The notes under the pieces are model-generated. The model saw only the letters and a list, made by a program, of their open reading frames with translations, did not search any database and was not told the origin of the DNA. Shown here one piece after another: positions 1 to 6,076 of a stretch of DNA of 6,251 nt. The DNA lies in the NCBI GenBank assembly GCA_024639415.1, contig JAHEIK010000238.1:1-6251 (forward strand). Direction: 5' to 3'. Source of the stretch: Planctomycetota bacterium (GTDB lineage: Bacteria; Planctomycetota; PLA2; JAEUHO01). A program made the translations under genes and the position numbers. Numbering within the stretch: position 1 is the first letter of the stretch; every line of letters begins with the position of its first letter.

Positions 1-1
1 G

Positions 2-982
2 GTCCGCGCGCAGGGGCCCGACCTCGACGTACCTGCCGGCGGCGGCCGCGGCCAGGGCAACGGCAAGATCATCCTGCTCGGCGAGCACGCCGTCGTGTAC
101 GGACGCCACGCCCTCGCTGCGCCCGTGAACGTCGCGATGCGCGCGGTGATCGACGACGGCGACAGCGGCGTCGAGATCCTCATCCCGCAGTGGAACGTGA
201 GCGAGCGGATGATCCAGGGCGCCGAGCCACGCAACTCGCTGGAGGAGTCCCTACAGCTGATCCTGCGCGAGGTGGGACTCGAGACGCGCGCGCTGCGCAT
301 CCACCTGCGGAGCAGCGTCCCGCGCGCGATGGGCCTGGGGGGCTCGGCCGCGCTCGCCGTCGCCGTCATCCGCGCCCTGGACGACCGCTACGACCTCGGC
401 CTCACCGACGACCAGGTGAACGACCTCGCGTTCGGGTCCGAGCAGCATGCCCACGGCCGGGCCTCGGGCATCGACAACTCCGTCGCGACCTACGGCCGCC
501 CCATCCTGTTCCGGCGTACGGAGGATGGCCCGGTGATCCGCGAGGTGAAGGTCGGACGCGACACACCTGTCGTCGTCGGCCTCTCGCGCCACGAGGGCCT
601 GACCGCGGCCATGGTTGCGCGGGTGGCGCAGGCACGCGAGAAGACGCCGAAGGCCTACGAGCGCCTGTTCGACGAGGTCGACGTGCTCACGCTGCAAGCC
701 GCCGAGGAGCTCGAGAACGGCAACCTCGAAGACCTCGGCCGCTGCATGAACCTCTGCCATGGCCTGCTGAATGCGCTTCAGGTCTCGACCCACGAGCTCG
801 AGGAGCTGGTCGAGATCGCGCGCCACCACGGCGCCCTCGGCGCGAAGCTCACCGGCGCGGGGGGCGGCGGCGCGGTCATCGCGCTGGCGCCGGAAGATCC
901 CGAGCGCATCGTGCAGGCCATGCGCGCCGCGCGCTACCGGGCTTTCATCACCCACCTCGGTGAGGACGGCGGGGGCGCCTAG
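2..982 (+). CDS. mvk: Mevalonate kinase (GHMP kinase family), 5' end outside the window
   Basis: This enzyme phosphorylates mevalonate with ATP to 5-phosphomevalonate, the first kinase step of the mevalonate route to isopentenyl diphosphate, in the cytoplasm. The 326 visible residues, counted from the codon at base 2, carry the GHMP signatures in order. GKIILLGEHAVVYG is at residues 21-34. The phosphate loop GLGGSAA is at 111-117; the usual family form is GLGSSAA, and the second Ser is kept as Ser115. GIDNSVATYG follows, with the presumed catalytic Asp158, and the C-terminal TGAGGGG is at 284-290. The frame is open to the left edge and has no ATG, GTG or TTG before the first motif; the first GTG (base 95) lies inside that motif and would destroy it, so the true start is upstream. 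At least 20 residues, rich in Gly, precede the motif, more than most stand-alone mevalonate kinases have, so an N-terminal fusion is possible. The next gene, an isopentenyl-diphosphate isomerase, begins one base after the stop and supports the assignment. Family assignment is secure; the substrate rests on motif form and context. Confidence 0.92.
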   Translation, partial: VRAQGPDLDVPAGGGRGQGNGKIILLGEHAVVYGRHALAAPVNVAMRAVIDDGDSGVEILIPQWNVSERMIQGAEPRNSLEESLQLILREVGLETRALRIHLRSSVPRAMGLGGSAALAVAVIRALDDRYDLGLTDDQVNDLAFGSEQHAHGRASGIDNSVATYGRPILFRRTEDGPVIREVKVGRDTPVVVGLSRHEGLTAAMVARVAQAREKTPKAYERLFDEVDVLTLQAAEELENGNLEDLGRCMNLCHGLLNALQVSTHELEELVEIARHHGALGAKLTGAGGGGAVIALAPEDPERIVQAMRAARYRAFITHLGEDGGGA

Positions 983-983
983 C

Positions 984-1559
984 GTGGAACCGTCTCGCAC
1001 CAGACGCGTCTCGTTCGACGACGAGCCGCTGATTCTCGTCGACGAGGACAACAACGTCGTCGGCTACCGCGCCAAGGCTGATGTCCACGCGGGCGACGGC
1101 ATCCTGCATCGCGCCTTCTCCGTCTTCCTCTTCGACGAACAAGGACGCATACTGCTCCAGCAACGCAGCGCCGCCAAGCCGCTGTGGCCCCTGTTCTGGT
1201 CCAACTCCTGCTGCTCCCACCCGCGCCGTGGCGAGACCGAGGCCGAGGCCGCCAAGCGCCGCGTCCACGAAGAGCTGGGGCTCGCTGCCGAGCTCGAGTA
1301 CGTGTACACGTTCACGTACCACGCTCGCTTCGAGGACAAGGGCAGCGAGCACGAGACGTGCTCCGTCTTCCTGGGGCGCGCCCAGGGCGACGTGGTGACG
1401 AACGAGAACGAGATCGCCGCCGTCCGCTGGGTCTCCGTCGAAGAACTCGACGCGGCGCTCCGGGACGACAGCACCTCCTACTCCCCGTGGCTCCAGATGG
1501 AGTGGGCCCGGCTGCGCGAGGACTTCGCCGCGGTCATCGACGCCTACGCGCAGGCGTGA
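984..1559 (+). CDS. idi: Isopentenyl-diphosphate delta-isomerase, type I (Nudix fold)
   Basis: The enzyme interconverts isopentenyl and dimethylallyl diphosphate, the step that follows the mevalonate pathway. The 191-residue product is close to the usual size of short bacterial type I enzymes. Compared with the E. coli enzyme from memory, the metal-binding histidines are His35 and His42, seven apart, and His79. The catalytic cysteine is Cys77 in NSCCSHP. A Nudix helix runs from about Gly83 to Gly99 (GETEAEAAKRRVHEELG). The catalytic/metal glutamates are Glu122 and Glu124 in SEHE, and the conserved Trp is Trp169 in SPW. No key residue is missing. The GTG at 984 is chosen because it lies one base after the mevalonate kinase stop and gives a normal N-terminus; the only in-frame ATG upstream would overlap that gene by about 200 bases. 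No clear Shine-Dalgarno sequence is visible, so translation probably depends on coupling to the gene before. The enzyme class is clear from the residues and needs no inference from context. Confidence 0.95.
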   Translation: MEPSRTRRVSFDDEPLILVDEDNNVVGYRAKADVHAGDGILHRAFSVFLFDEQGRILLQQRSAAKPLWPLFWSNSCCSHPRRGETEAEAAKRRVHEELGLAAELEYVYTFTYHARFEDKGSEHETCSVFLGRAQGDVVTNENEIAAVRWVSVEELDAALRDDSTSYSPWLQMEWARLREDFAAVIDAYAQA

Positions 1560-2065
1560 GCACGACCGACGACGAGCCGCAGGCGAGCGCCCCGGGCGAG
1601 TACTCCCGCTACCGGCAGCAGATCGAGGATCCGGCCACGCGGGAGGCCCTCCTCCTGCAGGTGCGCGGCACGGTACAGGGACTGCGCTCCGCCTATCTCA
1701 CGCATCTGCTCGGCGCGATCCTCGGCATCGTCGCCATCGTCCTCCTGAAGCCGGGCGGCTTCCTCGCCACGTGGCGCGACCCGTTGATCGCCGGCCTGCT
1801 GCTCGTGGACCTGATGGCGCTCGGCGGCGTCCGCGGCGCGCGGGTCCATCCCGCGCGCTGGATCTTGCCGCTGCTGCTGCTCGATCTCGTGATCGCGCTG
1901 GGGCTCACGGCCTTGAGCGCGGTGCACGGCGAGTTCTCGGTGGCCTGGCTGCTGCTCCTGCTGTTCCCGCTGATGCTCTTCGTGCACAGGAAGGACGCGC
2001 GCGACATCGCGGCACTCCTCGCGGAGCACGCCGCGTGGCGCAAGGAGCATCCGGGCGGCGTGTGA
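1556..2065 (+). CDS. Four-helix integral membrane protein, function unknown
   Basis: I do not recognise this 169-residue product. It has a polar N-terminal segment of about 45 residues and then four hydrophobic segments at roughly 46-64, 75-92, 103-121 and 127-143. A charged tail (HRKDARD at 144-150, then WRKEH) closes the protein. Arg/Lys residues cluster in the loop between segments 2 and 3 and in the tail, so by the positive-inside rule both ends should face the cytoplasm. No catalytic motif, cysteine or conserved intramembrane charge stands out. The GTG start overlaps the idi stop as GTGA, and the stop overlaps the next gene in the same way, so it belongs to the isoprenoid operon. No Shine-Dalgarno sequence precedes it, which fits translational coupling. 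It might be a membrane partner of the following kinase or act on a lipid, but that is a guess from position only. The frame is well supported by packing, the hydrophobic pattern and the absence of a better competing frame. Confidence 0.82.
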   Translation: MSTTDDEPQASAPGEYSRYRQQIEDPATREALLLQVRGTVQGLRSAYLTHLLGAILGIVAIVLLKPGGFLATWRDPLIAGLLLVDLMALGGVRGARVHPARWILPLLLLDLVIALGLTALSAVHGEFSVAWLLLLLFPLMLFVHRKDARDIAALLAEHAAWRKEHPGGV

Positions 2066-2958
2066 GCGCGCCGCGGACGAGTTCGCCGGACGCGCCCGCC
2101 AACGAACCGCTGCGGGCGCTGGCGCACGAAGCCCTCGGCAGCGACGTGCGCATCGACGATGTCTCGCGCGGGGTGGGCCGCCTCTCCATCGTCTGGCGTC
2201 TGACGCCGCGCCAAGGAGGCGCGTGCTTCCTCAAGCAGCCCGAGTCGCGCAAGCTCTTCGAGCGCGAAGACAGGGCCTACCGCGACTGGGCTCCGCAGTT
2301 GCGCGGCGTGCCCGGCGTGCACCTCCCGGAGGTCCTCGCGCGCAGCGGGCGCCTGGGGGCACTCGTCCTGACGTCGCTCGCCGAGACGACGCTCGTGCAG
2401 GATCTGCCGCCCGGCCGCGCGTGCGAGGGCGCCCACCGCACCGCGGGACGCTTCCTGCGCGCCCTGCACGGACTCGCGCTCGACGGCCAGGCCCCGGATC
2501 CCGTCGACCACATGCGCGCGATGATCGACACGTACGTCATCGAGCATGCCGAAGCGGTCGGCTCGGCGACGGCCGACTGGCTCCTGGGCCTCCTCGACGA
2601 AGGCCGACCGTTCGTCGGCGCGCGCTTCGTCTGCGCACACCGTGACTACTCCCCGCGCAACTGGGTCGTCGCCCCAGATGGGACGCTCAGCGTCTTCGAC
2701 TGGGAGCGCGCGCAGGGGGACGTGTGGTTGGCCGACGTGACGCGCATGGAGTTCGACGTCTGGCCTGCGCGGCCGGGGCTGCGCGACGCCTTCTTCGCCG
2801 GCTACGGCCGGCCGCTCGGCCGTGCGGAGCGCGCCCAGATCCGTCTCGCCGTGCTGATCCACGCCGTCAGCTCGGTTGCCTGGGCTGCAGAGCGCGGGGA
2901 CACGGCGTTCGAAGCCCTGGGTCGCCGAACGATCCGGCGCCTGGGCGGACCTGCGTAA
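2062..2958 (+). CDS. APH/choline-kinase-fold small-molecule phosphotransferase, substrate unknown
   Basis: This 298-residue protein has the core of the aminoglycoside-phosphotransferase/choline kinase superfamily, which transfers phosphate from a nucleotide to a small-molecule hydroxyl. The catalytic loop reads HRDYSPRN at residues 193-200, with Asp195 as the likely catalytic base and Asn200 as a metal ligand. The metal-binding DWE is at 213-215. In the N-lobe, FLKQP at 56-60 offers Lys58 as the nucleotide-binding lysine, and a Glu-rich helix start (FERED, 66-70) follows. Length is normal for the family. The GTG start forms a GTGA overlap with the membrane-protein gene; AAGGAG at 2042-2047 is a possible but distant Shine-Dalgarno sequence. 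The family covers antibiotic, choline, sugar, homoserine and lipid-precursor kinases, and the sequence does not show which applies. Its place behind mevalonate kinase and idi suggests an isoprenoid-related or envelope substrate rather than drug resistance, but this is inference. It is the last gene of the operon. Confidence 0.88.
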   Translation: MSAPRTSSPDAPANEPLRALAHEALGSDVRIDDVSRGVGRLSIVWRLTPRQGGACFLKQPESRKLFEREDRAYRDWAPQLRGVPGVHLPEVLARSGRLGALVLTSLAETTLVQDLPPGRACEGAHRTAGRFLRALHGLALDGQAPDPVDHMRAMIDTYVIEHAEAVGSATADWLLGLLDEGRPFVGARFVCAHRDYSPRNWVVAPDGTLSVFDWERAQGDVWLADVTRMEFDVWPARPGLRDAFFAGYGRPLGRAERAQIRLAVLIHAVSSVAWAAERGDTAFEALGRRTIRRLGGPA

Positions 2959-3064
2959 GCGAAGTGTGAACGCCCTGGGAAACGGGCCCGACCTACCTCC
3001 CGCTCACCGACGTAGACGCGATGTGTACGCACTGCGCAGCGCGTGCCGCCGCGGAGGAGCCCGA
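2959..3064 (+). other. Intergenic leader between the isoprenoid operon and the lipoprotein gene
   Basis: This is the only sizeable gap between plus-strand genes, whereas the upstream genes touch or overlap. It probably holds the promoter and leader of the lipoprotein gene. I could not identify convincing -35 and -10 boxes. A short GCCC/GGGC pairing around 2972-2987 is too weak to call a terminator. The one clear element is the ribosome binding site at its right end. Confidence 0.5.
3053..3059 (+). promoter_or_regulatory. Shine-Dalgarno sequence GGAGGAG
   Basis: A near-perfect anti-16S match lies five bases before the ATG at 3065. It is the only strong ribosome binding site in the window and fixes the lipoprotein start, in contrast to the leaderless-looking, coupled GTG starts of the genes before it. 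Confidence 0.85.
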
Positions 3065-3139
3065 ATGCGCCTGCAACGACTGACCACCACGTTCTTCGTT
3101 CCCTTGCTGACGACAGGCCTGCTCGCGCTGGGAGCCTGC
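3065..3139 (+). other. Lipoprotein signal peptide with lipobox cysteine
   Basis: Residues 1-25 form a short basic start, a hydrophobic core (FFVPLLTTGLLAL) and the lipobox LGAC. Signal peptidase II would cut before Cys25, which would be lipid-modified. The residues after it are Gly, not Asp, so by the E. coli +2 rule (known to vary between phyla) there is no inner-membrane retention signal and outer-membrane sorting is favoured. Confidence 0.88.
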
Positions 3140-5998
3140 GGGGGCGGCGGCGGCGGTGGTGGATCGAGCGGGGCGGGTGAAGAGCCCGTCGTGTACACGG
3201 TGCCTCCTGCGCCGCCGCCCTCGGAGCCGCCGAGCGATCCTCCGCCGACGACGACACCGCCTCCTGCAACGCCTCCGCCCGTGGATCCGCCTCCGACGGA
3301 GCCCCCGCCCACCGAGCCGCCGCCGACGGATCCGCCGCCGACGGCACCGCCGCCTGCCGCTCCCGCCGTGCCGCTGCTGCCCGTGGTCGAGCCGATCGGG
3401 GGTTGCGAGGATGTCCACGGCCTGGCCGTCGATCCGCAATCGGACACGCTGTATGCCGTGCGCGCGGCACGGAACGAAGTGATCAGCCTCACGCTGGGCA
3501 CGACGCAGTGGCAAGCCGTCGGCAGCTTCGAGGCGGGCGCCGTGCGCGCACTGACCTTCGACGCAGCGAACGACACCCTCCTCGCCGTGGCTGATGGCGA
3601 CGCGGGAGCGGACGACGAGTTGCTCGCCCTCGATCCGGCGGACGGAAGCGTCGTGACGCGCGGCACGATCACGGGCTACCGGGAGATCGAAGCGCTTGCG
3701 TTCCATGGCGAGGGCGCCGAGCGCAAGCTCTACGCCGTCGACTCGGCATCCGACGTCCTCCTACGGATCCATCCGGCCAGCGGGCTGCCGACGCTGGTGG
3801 GCTCGCTCGGCGTTCTGGGCAATGAAGTCCATGCTCTCGCCAGCCACACGCCGACGGACACGCTGCTCGGCGTCGATGCGGGCCGGGGCGATCTGCTCGT
3901 CATCGACCCGGCCACGGGCGCTGCGCGGCAGCGTCTGACCCTCGCCGTCGGCCCGCTGCGCGGCCTCGGGTACGCGCCGGGGCCCCAGGTCTTCTTCGGC
4001 GTCGGAGTTGACGACAAGCTGCACCGCGTGGACGCGGAGGGTACGTGGATCGAATGGGATCACATCAAGGGCCTCGCGTACGACGCGGCCGGCGAAGTGC
4101 TCTATGGCGTCGACACGCAGTTCGGTCTGATCGTGCGCATCGATCCGGAGAGCCGCTGGCGTCAGCCGCTGGCGCAGGTCCAGGACGCCGGGCTCGAGGG
4201 CTTGGCATTCGATCCGACGACCGGCACGCTGCATGTCCTGTCGCGCACCACGGGTGCGCTCTTCACAGTGCAGCCAAGTAGCGGGGATGTGCAGCCCGCC
4301 GGAACCGTGATGCAGGGACCGGCGCCGTGGCTCGGACTCGCCTCCCTGACCTTCGCCGCCGGCAAGCTGTACGCGATCGACACCGGCTCATCGAACGTCT
4401 TGGAGATAACCCCCGCCGGCGCCGCGGCTACGGTCTTCACCTCGCTCACCGGAGTCACGGGCCTGCACGGCCTCACCTACGACCCGGCGGAGGACAGGCT
4501 GCTCGCCTCCGCGACGGGCACGCACACCGTCCTGTCGATTCCCCGCGTGCTCGGTGCTCCCGCCGACGTGCTCGCCCCGGCCCCGCTTGACTCGATCGGA
4601 GGCCTCGCGTGGCTGCCGGCGACGACCAAGCTCGTCGCGAGCGACCTGGAGGCCCGGGATCTCGTCACGCTGTACGAACGGGTGACGACGAGTCTGGGCT
4701 TCGACGCCGTGCACGCCCTCACGCGCACGCGGGATCCGGGCATGCTCCGCGGCTTCGATCGTGCGACCCAGCAGTGGCTGGACATCGAGGCCGCGGCCGG
4801 ACGTGCCGAGGTCCGCGCCGACGGCACCGGCCTGCAGATCGAAGGCCTCGCCTTCGACGAAGACACGGCCACGTCCTATGCCCTCGACGCTGCGGGCGGA
4901 ACCCTGTACGCGCTGGCGGAGGACGGCACGCTCACGCGCCGGGGCGCCGTGGGCGCGCTCGCCGGCGTGGACGTCAAGGCACTCGCCTTCGACCCGTCGA
5001 ACGCTCCCGGGCAGCTGTTCGGCTACGACAACACGGCGCGCAAGCTGCTCTCGATCGACGTGGCGACGGGCGTACCGACGGTGATCGGCGGTGCCGTCGA
5101 CGGTCCGTCCAGCGTGGAAGCGCTGACGTGGGCCGGCACGGGCGGCGAACTCCTGGCCATCGATCGCAGCACGCGCACGCTCATGATCGTGGATCAGGCC
5201 ACCGGGCTGTTCGACTCCGGTGTCGAGATCGTGCCGACCGACGTCCGCAGCATGACACTGATCGTCGCGACGGACGAGCTGCTCGTGGTCGACGCGACGC
5301 TCGATCGCCTCCTGCTGCTGGACCGCTTCACCGGTGAGGAACTGGAGCCCTTCGTCGAGATCGGGACGCACCGAGGCGTCACGGAGGCGCCGGCCCTGCT
5401 GCTGTGGCCCCGCGGCCACACGCTCGCGGCCAATGCACGCAGCCTCGCGATCCAGATCGCTCCGAGCTACGAGAACGACGCGTTCCTCGTCATCCGCCGC
5501 GGCGAGAAAGTGCTGCACAGGGCGCGCTTCGAGCCCGAGCTCATGGTGAGCCTCGCCCCCATCCCCGCTGCGGTGCAGAAGGTCCTGCGCACCGGCGACC
5601 AGGTGATGTGGGGCCTCGAGTTCGGCGACAAGCGCAAGCCGATCACGGCACGCTTCACGGTCGTCGCTGAGGACGCGAACGCAGTGGACCTGAAGCGGCT
5701 GTTGGCCAACCCCGTCCTGCGCAAGCAGAAGCCGCACGTGGTGGCCACGCGCGTCGCACGCGTGCTCAGGCGGCACGGCCAGCACGGCGCCGCGGCGGTG
5801 CATGCGGCAGAGGCCGCGAAGCTGAGTCCGAGATACGTTCCGGCCCAGCGCGAACTCCGCCGCGCGCTGCGCGCCCTGCTCGGCGAGGACGCCCAGGGCT
5901 GGACCGGCACGGCCCTGGCCAAGCTCCTGCAGAGCAAGCACGGTCCATGGAAGCTCGTGGGCCTGCCCGCGCCGCGGGCCGCTGCGAACTCGAAGTAG
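3065..5998 (+). CDS. Large predicted lipoprotein with fifteen beta-propeller-type repeats
   Basis: I know no named protein with this make-up. The 977-residue product starts with a lipoprotein signal peptide (Arg2 and Arg5, hydrophobic stretch 10-22, lipobox LGAC with Cys25). It continues as a Gly8 run (26-33) and a Pro-rich tether (about 47-100). Fifteen repeats of 36-48 residues fill 117-771. Each opens like VHALAFDP, has a strand such as LYAVD in the middle and ends with a strand plus turn such as LLVIDPATG. This is the pattern of NHL/YVTN/WD-like propeller blades and is enough for two propellers of seven or eight blades. Residues 772 to about 870 look like a beta-sandwich segment and 874-940 like basic, TPR-like helices. 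The only cysteines are Cys25 and Cys114. The ATG is fixed by a strong ribosome binding site and the signal peptide; the frame stays open further upstream but lacks both. The protein is probably anchored in a membrane facing the periplasm or exterior. A binding or scaffold role is plausible; no catalytic motif is visible. Confidence 0.93.
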   Translation: MRLQRLTTTFFVPLLTTGLLALGACGGGGGGGGSSGAGEEPVVYTVPPAPPPSEPPSDPPPTTTPPPATPPPVDPPPTEPPPTEPPPTDPPPTAPPPAAPAVPLLPVVEPIGGCEDVHGLAVDPQSDTLYAVRAARNEVISLTLGTTQWQAVGSFEAGAVRALTFDAANDTLLAVADGDAGADDELLALDPADGSVVTRGTITGYREIEALAFHGEGAERKLYAVDSASDVLLRIHPASGLPTLVGSLGVLGNEVHALASHTPTDTLLGVDAGRGDLLVIDPATGAARQRLTLAVGPLRGLGYAPGPQVFFGVGVDDKLHRVDAEGTWIEWDHIKGLAYDAAGEVLYGVDTQFGLIVRIDPESRWRQPLAQVQDAGLEGLAFDPTTGTLHVLSRTTGALFTVQPSSGDVQPAGTVMQGPAPWLGLASLTFAAGKLYAIDTGSSNVLEITPAGAAATVFTSLTGVTGLHGLTYDPAEDRLLASATGTHTVLSIPRVLGAPADVLAPAPLDSIGGLAWLPATTKLVASDLEARDLVTLYERVTTSLGFDAVHALTRTRDPGMLRGFDRATQQWLDIEAAAGRAEVRADGTGLQIEGLAFDEDTATSYALDAAGGTLYALAEDGTLTRRGAVGALAGVDVKALAFDPSNAPGQLFGYDNTARKLLSIDVATGVPTVIGGAVDGPSSVEALTWAGTGGELLAIDRSTRTLMIVDQATGLFDSGVEIVPTDVRSMTLIVATDELLVVDATLDRLLLLDRFTGEELEPFVEIGTHRGVTEAPALLLWPRGHTLAANARSLAIQIAPSYENDAFLVIRRGEKVLHRARFEPELMVSLAPIPAAVQKVLRTGDQVMWGLEFGDKRKPITARFTVVAEDANAVDLKRLLANPVLRKQKPHVVATRVARVLRRHGQHGAAAVHAAEAAKLSPRYVPAQRELRRALRALLGEDAQGWTGTALAKLLQSKHGPWKLVGLPAPRAAANSK
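3140..3364 (+). repeat. Low-complexity Gly8 and Pro-rich tether
   Basis: Eight glycine codons (3140-3163) directly follow the lipidated cysteine. A Pro-rich run starts near residue 47 and includes tandem PPPT[E/D/A] pentapeptides (residues 75-97, about 3287-3355) encoded by imperfect 15-base repeats such as CCGCCGCCGACGGAT. This should be an extended, stiff spacer that holds the propeller region away from the membrane. All repeat units are multiples of three, so length changes would keep the reading frame. Confidence 0.85.
3413..5377 (+). repeat. Fifteen degenerate propeller-type protein repeats
   Basis: Repeats begin at residues 117, 160, 208, 255, 298, 334, 377, 425, 467, 511, 549, 592, 637, 684 and 727 and end at about 771. 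The opening consensus is [V/I/L]-x-[A/G]-L-[A/T]-[F/Y]-D-P, followed by L-[Y/L]-[A/G]-[V/I]-D and [L/V]-x-I-D-P-A-T-G. Repeats 5 (36 residues) and 10 (38 residues) are shortest. Repeats 10, 11 and 15 deviate most from the consensus. The repeats are clearly related as protein but not near-identical as DNA, so the expansion is old. Blade borders were read by eye and may shift by a strand. Confidence 0.8.
5378..5995 (+). other. C-terminal non-propeller module of the lipoprotein
   Basis: After the last repeat, residues 772 to about 870 carry alternating hydrophobic strands (LLLWPRG, LAIQIAPSY, AFLVIRRG, VMWGLEFG, ARFTVVAE). They resemble an immunoglobulin-like or other beta-sandwich fold. Residues 874-940 are rich in Arg, Lys, His and Ala with helix-like spacing and one TPR-like unit (AAAVHAAEAAKLSPRYVPA). 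The final 37 residues are Gly/Ala/Lys-rich and end in NSK. The fold assignments are inference from pattern. Confidence 0.5.
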
Positions 5999-6016
5999 AC
6001 GCTCGACCGCTACGAA

Positions 6017-6051
6017 GACGCCCCCGCCTTCACGAGGAAGGCGGGGGCGTC
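6017..6051. terminator. Hairpin terminator shared by the two convergent genes
   Basis: A perfect 15-bp inverted repeat (GACGCCCCCGCCTTC at 6017-6031 and its complement at 6037-6051) encloses the 5-base loop ACGAG. A further CTAC/GTAG pairing is possible outside a small bulge. It starts 18 bases after the lipoprotein stop and lies 25 bases beyond the peroxiredoxin stop, the expected place for a bidirectional terminator. Neither side has a U-tract, which is common in very GC-rich genomes but lowers certainty about the mechanism. Confidence 0.82.
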
Positions 6052-6076
6052 GTAGTGCTGGTGTGAGCAGAAGAGA

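Noticed and set aside
771..983. Upstream ATG at 771 as the start of idi
   Set aside because: It would overlap the mevalonate kinase gene by about 200 bases and add an Arg/Ser-rich stretch unlike the family. The GTG at 984 fits the operon spacing.
1693..2862. A 389-codon open frame on the minus strand opposite the membrane protein and kinase genes
   Set aside because: It lies antisense to two genes with clear membrane segments and kinase motifs. Its translation shows no domain and has shadow-frame composition.
2906..2931. Inverted repeat CGTTCG...CGAACG near the end of the kinase gene
   Set aside because: It is six bases per arm with no extension inward or outward, and it lies in coding sequence; chance is the simplest explanation.
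2062..2958. Reading the APH-fold kinase as an aminoglycoside resistance gene
   Set aside because: The APH fold covers many metabolic kinases. The gene sits in a housekeeping-type isoprenoid operon with no mobile-element signs, so resistance is not supported.
2972..2987. Short GCCC/GGGC inverted repeat, and GGGAAAC resembling an ECF sigma -35 element
   Set aside because: The stem is only four pairs with no U-tract, and no matching -10 element at a convincing distance was found. Such short matches are expected by chance in this base composition.
2876..3064. Upstream extension of the lipoprotein frame to 2876
   Set aside because: The extension overlaps the kinase gene, lacks a ribosome binding site and would bury the signal peptide 63 residues inside the protein. 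The ATG at 3065 has GGAGGAG five bases before it.
4388..5941. A 517-codon open frame on the minus strand opposite the lipoprotein gene
   Set aside because: The plus strand has a signal peptide, ribosome binding site and regular repeats in this region. The antisense product is a low-complexity Arg/Glu/Gly-rich string with no recognisable motif, as expected opposite GC-rich coding DNA.
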